Origin: Clostridia bacterium
GTDB taxonomy: Bacteria; Bacillota; Clostridia; Oscillospirales; CAG-382
DNA length: 6,915 bases
Direction of reading: 5' to 3'
Assembly (NCBI GenBank): GCA_017397605.1
Contig: JAFQII010000025.1
Coordinates: forward strand, 1 to 6,915
Each line of letters starts with the position of its first letter. The stretch's first letter is position 1. Made by a program: the position numbers and the translations under genes. The notes under the pieces were generated by a model that made no database searches, was not told where the DNA came from, and saw only the letters and a program-made list of their open reading frames with translations. Shown one piece after another: positions 1 to 5,460 of this stretch.

Positions 1-218
1 ACTTTCCCCATATCGTTCGAGAAAATGACCCCGCTAAAGAGCATTGGAGCATTCGTTTTCAAATTACAGAAGAGAATCAAAAAGTTCGAGGGCCCATCAA
101 CCTATCGATGCTTTTAGATAACGATATGGCGTTTGCATATTTCGACACTTTGACCAGCGGAACGAAATTTATTTTATTAGAAGGCAATACAGAAGTAGCT
201 CGTGGATATATACTGTAA
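1..218 (+). CDS. C-terminal end of an unidentified protein (partial, 5' end outside window)
   Basis: An open frame enters from the left edge (first whole codon at 3) and stops at TAA 216-218, giving the last 71 residues. The composition is protein-like: a charged stretch (VRENDPAKEHW), a beta-rich middle (INLSMLLDNDMAFAYFDTL) and the ending GTKFILLEGNTEVARGYIL. That ending has the 'G-x-F-x-hydrophobic-x-E-G-x-x-x-A-x-G-x-I-L' pattern seen at the end of the EF-Tu C-terminal beta-barrel and of small uncharacterised proteins with a similar fold. The resemblance is short and the fold assignment is tentative. No RNA-binding or catalytic motif is visible. The nearest downstream terminator is at 361-392, so the transcript probably has an approximately 140 nt 3' untranslated tail. 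I am fairly sure it is coding and unsure what it does. Confidence 0.65.
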   Translation, partial: FPHIVRENDPAKEHWSIRFQITEENQKVRGPINLSMLLDNDMAFAYFDTLTSGTKFILLEGNTEVARGYIL

Positions 219-447
219 GTGCAGTATGCCGGCAAAAACACAAATCGCTTTTTTGAGGATAGTGATATGCCCTGAAAAAAGATCGGATATGGAAGTAAAA
301 AGATTCTTTGGAAACTTTAAAAAATTCTTCATGCCCGACACTGCCGTGTCGGGGGGATACAGAAAAGCCGTCGTTTGGCGGCTTTTCTTTTGGCATTGAA
401 CTTGACCTATGGGAACGGAGATTTTGCGGAATATTTATGCGATTTGC
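219..447. other. Gene-free stretch with two tandem hairpins
   Basis: No convincing gene lies between the stop at 218 and the promoter at 448. The first part (219-333) is A/T-rich and unremarkable. A perfect 8-bp hairpin follows at 334-353 (CCCGACAC, loop TGCC, GTGTCGGG). It has no T-run and is followed within 8 bases by the terminator hairpin at 361-388. The two stems together may form a compound 3' end for the upstream gene. A 36-codon reading frame from ATG 290 runs through both hairpins and is not believed. A TTG-initiated frame from 375 reads somewhat like protein but has no ribosome-binding site. Confidence 0.5.
361..392 (+). terminator. Intrinsic terminator of the gene ending at 218
   Basis: The arms AGAAAAGCCG (361-370) and CGGCTTTTCT (379-388) pair perfectly. 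Two more pairs (one G-T wobble) extend the stem inward to a GTTT loop. The T-rich 3' side continues as TTT at 388-391. It is the first good terminator after the upstream stop codon. Confidence 0.75.
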
Positions 448-476
448 TTGACAGATTGGTAAAGGTTTTGTATAAT
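448..476 (+). promoter_or_regulatory. Consensus sigma-A promoter for the 350-residue hypothetical gene
   Basis: TTGACA at 448-453 and TATAAT at 471-476 are both perfect matches to the vegetative sigma-factor consensus, with the ideal 17-bp spacer. Transcription would start near 483, giving a 5' untranslated region of about 86 nt before ATG 569. Within that leader a weak 6-bp hairpin (487-492 with 499-504) is followed by four Ts. It lies too close to the start site for me to call it a terminator. Confidence 0.88.
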
Positions 477-568
477 GAAAAGGAAGACGGCGGTCGAACG
501 CTGTTTTTGCGATGCAAACGGCAATCCGTCAAAATGAAAAAAGCTGCGCTCGGAAAGAAGGTAAATAT

Positions 569-1621
569 ATGAATCCCCATAAGCCTGTGGAAAATTTGGA
601 CATGGAAGATTTGAAACAACTTCTGTCAGACGGAAGACGGGCGGCACAGTATGCATGGGACCATTACGAAGAACTGACGGCACGGGAGTCAGTATATACT
701 TTATACGGTCCATATGAGTACGGAATCGGAGCAGCAATCCCCGGAAAAGCGACACCAATGCGTTCGCGTGCTTTGACGCTCAAAACGAAGAAAAAAGACT
801 ATATTATTTACGAATTGGACAGCGAATACAGGCTCTTGCGGGCAACGAAGGTGTTTCACTCTGTAAATGACACTACATATCATTGCTTTGAATTGGAGGG
901 TATCCGATATGCCTGCCCTTTCAAATACAATCAAAAAAAGATGTATGGTAGTGAGGTCATAGCGCTTGGTTACAAAGATGGGAAGCCGTGCTATTGTGGA
1001 TACTTGTCAAAGACGACAATGCTCGCAGATTTTTACGAATATATTTCTCCGGAAAAGGTGCGTGTGACCGGATATTCCTATAATCCGGTCTCTAACTACA
1101 CATTGCATGGATATTTGACTGACCTGGAAGCACCCCTTGGCGAGCTGAATTCTGCTGCGCAACGGTCTTGTTGGGAAGAAAAACCGATGTATACTGACTT
1201 TTCTGCATTTTTTAGAGGAGACGAGACAATGGAGCAAAAAGAAGAAAAAAACGTAAATCTGCCAATCTCAGACTGGATAGACAACCTTCTTGATACGGAT
1301 ATTCCCGATGATGTTGTAGCATTTTGCTTTAATCTTTATGAAGACGGCGACGGAATCTGGTCCATGGAATTGGTCGGTGCGGATCGTTTCGATACCGAAG
1401 ACGAGGACTGGCCTTGCGATGAAATCACGGATTTTGGTTCGAGAGAAAATCCCTATGGGTGGGAAATGGACTGCAACTGGGAAGATGCTTTGGCATATAT
1501 CGTCAATGCACTGAAAGAGTATCTGACGTACGGCAAGCATGCAGAGCTGTTAAAATCCAAAAACGGCATTGGCGTAGGTTTTGTTGACGGAAACCTTGAA
1601 ATTTTGTACAGCAAAAGCTGA
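569..1621 (+). CDS. Uncharacterised two-domain cytoplasmic protein, 350 residues
   Basis: I do not recognise this gene. The start is ATG 569 because GAAAGAAGG ends 7 nt before it; an in-frame ATG at 512 has no such site. There is no signal peptide or membrane segment. The first part (about residues 1-215) is beta-rich with many aromatic residues (YTLYGPYEYG, CYCGYLSKTT). After a charged linker (MEQKEEKN, from residue 221) comes a compact acidic C-terminal domain (about 229-350). It contains FCFNLYEDGDGIWSMELVG, FDTEDEDWPCDEI, ENPYGWE and a closing GIGVGFVDGNLEILY. That C-terminal pattern resembles stand-alone hypothetical proteins of about 120-130 residues in Firmicutes, some of which may be toxin-immunity proteins; this is recollection, not a search. 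A good ribosome-binding site precedes the internal Met at 1229, so the C-terminal domain might also be made alone. It is a single-gene unit: own promoter upstream, terminator 32 bp downstream. Confidence 0.85.
   Translation: MNPHKPVENLDMEDLKQLLSDGRRAAQYAWDHYEELTARESVYTLYGPYEYGIGAAIPGKATPMRSRALTLKTKKKDYIIYELDSEYRLLRATKVFHSVNDTTYHCFELEGIRYACPFKYNQKKMYGSEVIALGYKDGKPCYCGYLSKTTMLADFYEYISPEKVRVTGYSYNPVSNYTLHGYLTDLEAPLGELNSAAQRSCWEEKPMYTDFSAFFRGDETMEQKEEKNVNLPISDWIDNLLDTDIPDDVVAFCFNLYEDGDGIWSMELVGADRFDTEDEDWPCDEITDFGSRENPYGWEMDCNWEDALAYIVNALKEYLTYGKHAELLKSKNGIGVGFVDGNLEILYSKS
1214..1231 (+). promoter_or_regulatory. Possible internal ribosome-binding site and start codon at the domain junction
   Basis: AGAGGAG at 1214-1220 lies 8 nt before the in-frame ATG at 1229-1231. 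Initiation there would give a 130-residue protein, starting MEQKEEKNVNLPISDW, that is exactly the C-terminal domain. The Shine-Dalgarno match is as good as that of the full-length start. GAG/GGA codons can create such matches by chance inside genes, so the position at the domain boundary is the main argument. Confidence 0.35.
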
Positions 1622-1652
1622 CGGAAAGTTGGGGCGACAACCCGACAAACAG

Positions 1653-1687
1653 AAAGCAGAGTCAATTTCGACTCTGCTTTTGCTTTT
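1653..1687 (+). terminator. Terminator between convergent genes
   Basis: A perfect 11-bp stem, AAAGCAGAGTC (1653-1663) and GACTCTGCTTT (1670-1680), has a 6-nt loop and is followed by TTTTGCTTTTTTG. It ends the 350-residue hypothetical gene. Read from the minus strand the same stem follows the kinase stop at 1692, but its trailing T-run there is poor (TTTCTGTTTG). It is strong for the plus strand and only a possible terminator for the minus strand. Confidence 0.88.
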
Positions 1688-1691
1688 TTGT

Positions 1692-2576
1692 TTATTTAAT
1701 CTTTTTGATCAACTCGTCCGTGTATTCGGGGACGGCACCGAGCTGTGTGACGACGTAGTCGCTCAGCGCGCTTGCGCGTGCGAGGCAGGTCGCAATGTCA
1801 CAGCCTTCCAAGTAATTATAAACGTAGCAAGCGGAGAACGAGTCGCCTGCGCCGACGGTGGAAACGACCTTGTTCTGCGGCTTGGGCGCATAGGTCTTTT
1901 GTCCCGTTTTGGTGTCAAACACAAAAGCACCGTCCTTGTCCAGTGTGACGAGGATCTGCTTGAGGTCGGGGTAATGCAGACTGAGCGTTTGGCAGATCGC
2001 CGTGCATACGTTACCGTCAAGGGGCAGTTCCATGATACCCGCCAGCACGTGAGCTTCCTCTCGGCTGAACTTGAGAATGGTCGTTTGCGCCATCAGCGAC
2101 ATGATCAGCATAGGCGACCAGTCGTTGCCGCGGATGTTGACGTCAAAAAAGACTTCTTTCCTTTTGATGTTGTCCAGCATCAAAAACAGGTTCAAAAATG
2201 ATTCCGACGCACGGTTGGCAAGTGTGCCGAAATAAACCGCGTCGACGCTTTCGGGCAATGCCGCGGGCACGGGAATGTGGTCGTAAGCGACGTTCCACGC
2301 CAAGTCGTAGGAAGGCGTTCCGTCCTGCAACGTGACCTTGCAGTAGCCCGTTTTGTACAGAGGATGCCGGGTGGTGCAGTCGGACTTGATGCCCAGCGAT
2401 TCCATACACGCGATCGCCTCGTCGCCCAATTCGTCCGCTCCGACCGCGGAAACAAACGAAACGTCTGCACCCAACTTTGCCAGATGCGCGGCAAAATTGA
2501 ACGGTGCGCCGCCGATCACCTTGGACTCGGGAAACAGATCCCACAAAATCTCACCAAACGAAAGCACATGCGACAT
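1692..2576 (-). CDS. PfkB-family sugar kinase, fructokinase-like
   Basis: This 294-residue protein is predicted to be a cytoplasmic ATP-dependent carbohydrate kinase of the ribokinase/PfkB family, phosphorylating a sugar on entry to metabolism. Family marks in order are GGAPFN at 22-27 followed by AAHLAKLGADVSFVSAVG (first PfkB signature), FDVNIR at 144-149, TLDKDGA at 211-217, and VGAGDSF at 241-247 (second signature), with D245 as the expected catalytic base. The N-terminal LWDLFPESKVIGGAPFNFAAHLAKLG stretch is closest in style to fructokinases, but the true substrate could be another sugar or nucleoside. The start is ATG 2576, 7 nt after GGAGGA; an in-frame TTG at 2591 overlaps that site and is rejected. 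Length is normal for the family. It lies downstream of the dockerin gene on the same strand but has its own promoter and a terminator in between, so it is probably expressed separately. Confidence 0.93.
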   Translation of the reverse strand: MSHVLSFGEILWDLFPESKVIGGAPFNFAAHLAKLGADVSFVSAVGADELGDEAIACMESLGIKSDCTTRHPLYKTGYCKVTLQDGTPSYDLAWNVAYDHIPVPAALPESVDAVYFGTLANRASESFLNLFLMLDNIKRKEVFFDVNIRGNDWSPMLIMSLMAQTTILKFSREEAHVLAGIMELPLDGNVCTAICQTLSLHYPDLKQILVTLDKDGAFVFDTKTGQKTYAPKPQNKVVSTVGAGDSFSACYVYNYLEGCDIATCLARASALSDYVVTQLGAVPEYTDELIKKIK

Positions 2577-2609
2577 GGCATTTTCCTCCAAATATTACGT
2601 AGTATCTGT

Positions 2610-2638
2610 ATAGTAACATATTTTTTTGCATTTGTCAA
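2610..2638 (-). promoter_or_regulatory. Promoter of the sugar kinase gene
   Basis: On the minus strand TTGACA (2638-2633) and TACTAT (2615-2610) are separated by 17 bp. A TG at the extended -10 position (TGTTACTAT) compensates for the weaker -10. The start site is expected near 2603, leaving an untranslated leader of about 27 nt with no room for a regulatory RNA. Confidence 0.8.
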
Positions 2639-2640
2639 CG

Positions 2641-2669
2641 AAAAACACGGACGAGCATTGCCCGTCCGT
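2641..2669 (-). terminator. Intrinsic terminator of the dockerin gene
   Basis: On the minus strand ACGGACG (2669-2663) pairs with CGTCCGT (2653-2647). An inner GC/GC extension narrows the loop, and the stem is followed by GTGTTTTT. It begins 6 nt after the dockerin stop codon and ends only two bases before the -35 box of the kinase promoter. Confidence 0.8.
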
Positions 2670-2675
2670 ACTGTG

Positions 2676-5036
2676 TTATTTACCCAATTCCACGTCCGAC
2701 TCACCCGTCAAAGGATCGCGGTTTGCGAGGTAACGAAGCAGACGAACCACGTCGCGCCCGTCAAGCACGCCGTCGCCGTTGCAGTCCGCATTGTCACCGA
2801 TTTCCACGGTGGAAGTGCCTGTCGCGTAATCAAGGTCCGCAAAATACCGCATCAAATGCGAAACGTCCGCACTATTGATCTTTCCGTCGCCAGTGACATC
2901 GCCGAGGGTGACAGGAGGTTGCTCTTTTTTGCCGTAGACCTCAATCTCGGACAGGAACGCCCAACTGTTCATTTTGAAACAAACGTGAATATACCGTGCT
3001 TCTACAGATGTTTCGTTGATATACCAAATGGTGGATACGTCGTCGGGATCATTCTCGGGGATGCAGTCGAATCCTCCGATCCATTCCATATCTACACCGT
3101 TTTTGGAGATATAAAAATTTCCCTGATACGGCGTGGCGATCCCAAGTTCTTTGGGATTGTAGAACTCGAGCAGGATTTCGGAAACCGAACAGATCTCACC
3201 GAGATCAACTGTGATATAGGAGTACCCCAAGTCTATGTATTCGGGACAGTTGACATTAAAAGCTGCCCAGATGGGATCAAGATAATCCGTATCGAAAGAA
3301 GCTCTGATACCGTCGGTCAATGTACCGCCTTCGTCGGGATAAGAAATCGGAGCATTTTCGTCCCAACCCCACCACACATCGGCGCCGCCCTGACGGAACT
3401 GCTGTGAGATGATGTAGTCTTTGCCCAACGCCAGGTTGTCGCTATCCGTAGGTACATCGGGTTCTTCGGCAAAATCGCCCCAGTGAACGGTGAGCGGCTT
3501 ATCGTAATAGACGTCTGTAGCCCAATTATTGTCCCATCTTTCCGGCTGAGATTCTGCTTCGCAATAAATTTGCATATCGACATCACATCCATAAGCCAAA
3601 CTGCTACCGACGTATTCTACAGATGCGGGAATCCAAACGGTCTCTACGTTTGTGAGATAAAACACTTCTTTAGAAATCGTACGGACAGTGTCGGGGAATG
3701 TGACGCTAACGAGATCCATTCTTTCAAATGCGCCCCAACCGATTGTTGTGACGGGATAACCTTCGATTTCGGACGGGATCACAACGTTTGCATCGTCTCC
3801 GGAATAATTCACGATTGTCGTTTCGCCGCGATCTATGGTCACGCGCCAATCACCGACAATGCCTTTGTGCAGTTTTCCGTCAAGATATATATTACCATAG
3901 AAACCGTTGTCCCAATATTCCGCCCATCCGTCCGAACTTTCTGCCGCAAGGCAATAGATTGCATCCATATTGTTGCAACGGTAGAAAGCGCTCTCGCCGA
4001 TCGTAGCAACACTTGCCGGAATGGTAATAGCGGTAAGCGACTCGCAATAAGAAAAAGCGGTTGTGCCAATTGATACGACGCTGTCGGGGATTACAACGCT
4101 TTGCAGATTCCAGCAATCCATAAAAGCATCGACTCCGATATATTTGACACCATAAGGAATCACGACGCTTGTGATAAGCTCGTTTTTGCTAAATGCATAA
4201 TCTCCTATGCCGGTTACGGGATACCCTTCGATCTCACTCGGAATAACCACGTCACCGCCTTCGCCCATATACCATGTAATGGTCACTTCGCTGTCGAGAA
4301 TCTCGTAGGTGTAGTCACTCGCGTCCGCAGGGGGAAGAGTGGGCTCTTCCTCCCCTTCGGGTGGTTCATCGGAATCGTCTTCGTTGGAACTGTCATCTTT
4401 GGAGGGTCCGGCTTTACTCGTCACGATAGAAAGATCGCGGATTGTGAGGGTGGCACCGTTGCATACATAAATTTGGAGACCGACAAACCGAAGCTGACCG
4501 TTAACGATTGCTTCTTGCGGAAATGCCGAACCGTCGTCCAATCGCGTGCTTGCGACAAAGTCCGTAAGCTTCATATCAAGCTTGTACACCCCGGCATACA
4601 GATCACCGAGGGATTCCATATAATCGGTTGCTCCCAAAGCAGAATTGGAAAGGGTATAGACATAGGAGCTGTAGCCATCGGCAGCTAATAAGTAAATGAA
4701 GATATGTGCCGTACCGTTTTCAATCGAAAAATCAATCGAAAGAGAATCTTCTTCGATATTGGCTGCGATCATTTTGTCGTAATATACCGCTTCTGCGGAC
4801 GGAAACGAAGATCCGGTATCTGTAAATGTTGCAGAGCCGTCGGTGTAGTAGTTGATTTCTACGGTCGAATCATGGACATCCTTTTTTGTCCATATATAGT
4901 CTTCCGCCGGAATCAACGAATAGCTTTTTTCGCTCTTACTGTTAGAACTTGTCCCTTCCGCCCAGACGCCGAGGGGCAGGACCGCAAGGAGCATTGCTGC
5001 TGTCAGAAGAAGTGACAGAACTTTGGTTGCTTTCAT
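2676..5036 (-). CDS. Secreted multidomain protein: BspA-type leucine-rich repeats, discoidin-like domain, type I dockerin
   Basis: This 786-residue protein is exported and probably attached to a cohesin-bearing scaffold or surface protein. The start is ATG 5036, 7 nt after GGAGGT; an in-frame TTG at 5051 overlaps that site. Residues 1-26 are a signal peptide (KATK, hydrophobic core, cleavage after VWA). Residues 27-207 form an unrecognised beta-rich domain, possibly carbohydrate-binding. A Ser/Asp/Glu/Pro linker runs to 240. Two BspA-type (LRR_5) repeat blocks, about 241-378 and 395-515, each carry VVIPSEIEGYPVT and repeats such as VVIPDSVVSIGTTAFSYCESL. Residues 534-702 (NLALGKDY to EVYG) resemble an F5/8-type C (discoidin, CBM32-like) domain. 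The dockerin is at 711-775, with calcium loops DVTGDGKINSAD (from D713) and DCNGDGVLDGRD (from D751), each followed by an RYFA/RYLA helix. No catalytic domain is seen, so a binding or adhesion role is inferred. It is transcribed from 5282-5310 through a structured leader containing a terminator. Confidence 0.95.
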   Translation of the reverse strand: MKATKVLSLLLTAAMLLAVLPLGVWAEGTSSNSKSEKSYSLIPAEDYIWTKKDVHDSTVEINYYTDGSATFTDTGSSFPSAEAVYYDKMIAANIEEDSLSIDFSIENGTAHIFIYLLAADGYSSYVYTLSNSALGATDYMESLGDLYAGVYKLDMKLTDFVASTRLDDGSAFPQEAIVNGQLRFVGLQIYVCNGATLTIRDLSIVTSKAGPSKDDSSNEDDSDEPPEGEEEPTLPPADASDYTYEILDSEVTITWYMGEGGDVVIPSEIEGYPVTGIGDYAFSKNELITSVVIPYGVKYIGVDAFMDCWNLQSVVIPDSVVSIGTTAFSYCESLTAITIPASVATIGESAFYRCNNMDAIYCLAAESSDGWAEYWDNGFYGNIYLDGKLHKGIVGDWRVTIDRGETTIVNYSGDDANVVIPSEIEGYPVTTIGWGAFERMDLVSVTFPDTVRTISKEVFYLTNVETVWIPASVEYVGSSLAYGCDVDMQIYCEAESQPERWDNNWATDVYYDKPLTVHWGDFAEEPDVPTDSDNLALGKDYIISQQFRQGGADVWWGWDENAPISYPDEGGTLTDGIRASFDTDYLDPIWAAFNVNCPEYIDLGYSYITVDLGEICSVSEILLEFYNPKELGIATPYQGNFYISKNGVDMEWIGGFDCIPENDPDDVSTIWYINETSVEARYIHVCFKMNSWAFLSEIEVYGKKEQPPVTLGDVTGDGKINSADVSHLMRYFADLDYATGTSTVEIGDNADCNGDGVLDGRDVVRLLRYLANRDPLTGESDVELGK

Positions 5037-5063
5037 TTGTTTTACCTCCAAAATGAAAAGATT

Positions 5064-5099
5064 AAAAAATAAAAAGTGCGGCTACCGAAGCAGTCGCAC
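5064..5099 (-). terminator. Intrinsic terminator inside the dockerin leader, before the ribosome-binding site
   Basis: On the minus strand GTGCG-A-CTGC (5099-5090), the loop TTCG (5089-5086) and GTAG-C-CGCAC (5085-5076) form a stem with one A-C mismatch and one G-U pair. It is closed by a C(UUCG)G tetraloop and followed by TTTTTATTTTTT (5075-5064). The T-run ends about 14 nt before the GGAGGT of the dockerin gene. Nothing else is encoded between promoter and terminator, so this is a leader terminator that must be bypassed for the gene to be expressed. Confidence 0.85.
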
Positions 5100-5275
5100 A
5101 AAAACGCAAACTCCGATAGTCGCCAAACTAATCCTTGCAAAATCGGTTTTTTTTCCGCATGCTCAAAGTGGAATTTGCATTTTATCAAATCCTATTTTGA
5201 AGCACGCAGAAAAAAGATATACTTCTTCCGCGAAAAGAAAATGATACCTATTTTGCAATATTCGATTAGTTTGGC
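5064..5275 (-). ncRNA. Candidate structured leader RNA (attenuator or riboswitch-like) of the dockerin gene
   Basis: The predicted transcript starts at 5275 and would be about 240 nt long before ATG 5036. Its first bases, GCCAAACTAATC (5275-5264), pair perfectly with GATTAGTTTGGC (5133-5122). TTGCAAAAT (5258-5250) pairs with ATTTTGCAA (5143-5135), leaving a 5-nt versus 1-nt internal loop. Inside, 5215-5196 pairs with 5167-5149 (19 bp, two G-U, one bulge), capped by 5192-5186 with 5177-5170 (7 bp, one bulge). An alternative hairpin 5232-5222 with 5216-5205 uses the same bases. Downstream, 5123-5114 can pair with the terminator's 3' half. The wobble pairs would be A-C mismatches in a plus-strand RNA, which favours a minus-strand transcript. 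The pattern fits transcription attenuation. I see no T-box motif, cobalamin box or c-di-GMP-I core, and I cannot assign a ligand or class. The terminal inverted repeats could alternatively mark a small mobile element, but no flanking duplication is seen. Confidence 0.6.
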
Positions 5276-5281
5276 TTTTTT

Positions 5282-5310
5282 ATTATACTATGAGAAAGTT
5301 TGGTTGTCAA
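5282..5310 (-). promoter_or_regulatory. Consensus sigma-A promoter of the dockerin gene and its leader
   Basis: On the minus strand TTGACA (5310-5305) and TATAAT (5287-5282) are both perfect, with a 17-bp spacer. The expected start, 7 bases past the -10 box, is 5275, which is the first base of the 5' arm of the long leader helix. Confidence 0.88.
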
Positions 5311-5320
5311 GACTTTTTTA

Positions 5321-5335
5321 GACACTTTGCGTGTC
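5321..5335. repeat. Short inverted repeat between the divergent promoters
   Basis: GACAC (5321-5325), TTTGC, GTGTC (5331-5335) is a perfect 5-bp inverted repeat. It lies 10 bp upstream of the dockerin -35 box and about 60 bp upstream of the divergent YitT promoter. It could be an operator, but repeats this short arise easily by chance. The rest of 5336-5397 is A/T-rich with no clear signal. Confidence 0.2.
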
Positions 5336-5397
5336 GTTTGCTACTGAAAACTTTTTCGCTATCGCGGCGGTGTTTGTTCCAAAATTTTGTTTCCGTA

Positions 5398-5426
5398 TTG
5401 ACAACGAGGCAAAATTTGGGTATATT
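5398..5426 (+). promoter_or_regulatory. Promoter of the YitT-family/FkbM-like operon
   Basis: TTGACA at 5398-5403 and TATATT at 5421-5426 are separated by 17 bp. The start is expected near 5433, leaving a leader of about 28 nt before ATG 5461. It is divergent from the dockerin promoter, with 87 bp between the two -35 boxes. Confidence 0.85.
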
Positions 5427-5460
5427 AAAAATAGGAATTGTTTTTTGTGAGGAATGATTT

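Noticed and set aside
290..399. Short plus-strand frame (MEVKRFFGNFKKFFMPDTAV...)
   Set aside because: It has no convincing ribosome-binding site and runs through two hairpins, including the terminator.
512..568. Upstream in-frame ATG adding 19 residues to the 350-residue protein
   Set aside because: No ribosome-binding site precedes 512, while a strong one precedes 569.
2577..2591. TTG start adding 5 residues to the sugar kinase
   Set aside because: The TTG overlaps the GGAGG that serves ATG 2576.
2277..3407. Long plus-strand open frame (376 codons) opposite the kinase and dockerin genes
   Set aside because: It is the antisense of two clearly identified genes, has no family resemblance and spans their intergenic terminator and promoter.
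5037..5051. TTG start adding 5 residues to the dockerin protein
   Set aside because: The TTG overlaps the GGAGGT that serves ATG 5036, and the signal peptide begins naturally at that ATG.
5113..5154. Plus-strand terminator CCGAT...ATCGG followed by TTTTTTTT
   Set aside because: The stem is only 5 bp with a 24-nt loop, and no plus-strand gene lies upstream of it. The T-run is better explained as part of the minus-strand leader helix.
5122..5275. A miniature inverted-repeat element bounded by GCCAAACTAATC and GATTAGTTTGGC
   Set aside because: No target-site duplication flanks the repeats, the outer end coincides with the predicted transcription start, and the internal wobble pairs fit a transcribed RNA better than a DNA element. 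A genome-wide copy search could reopen this.
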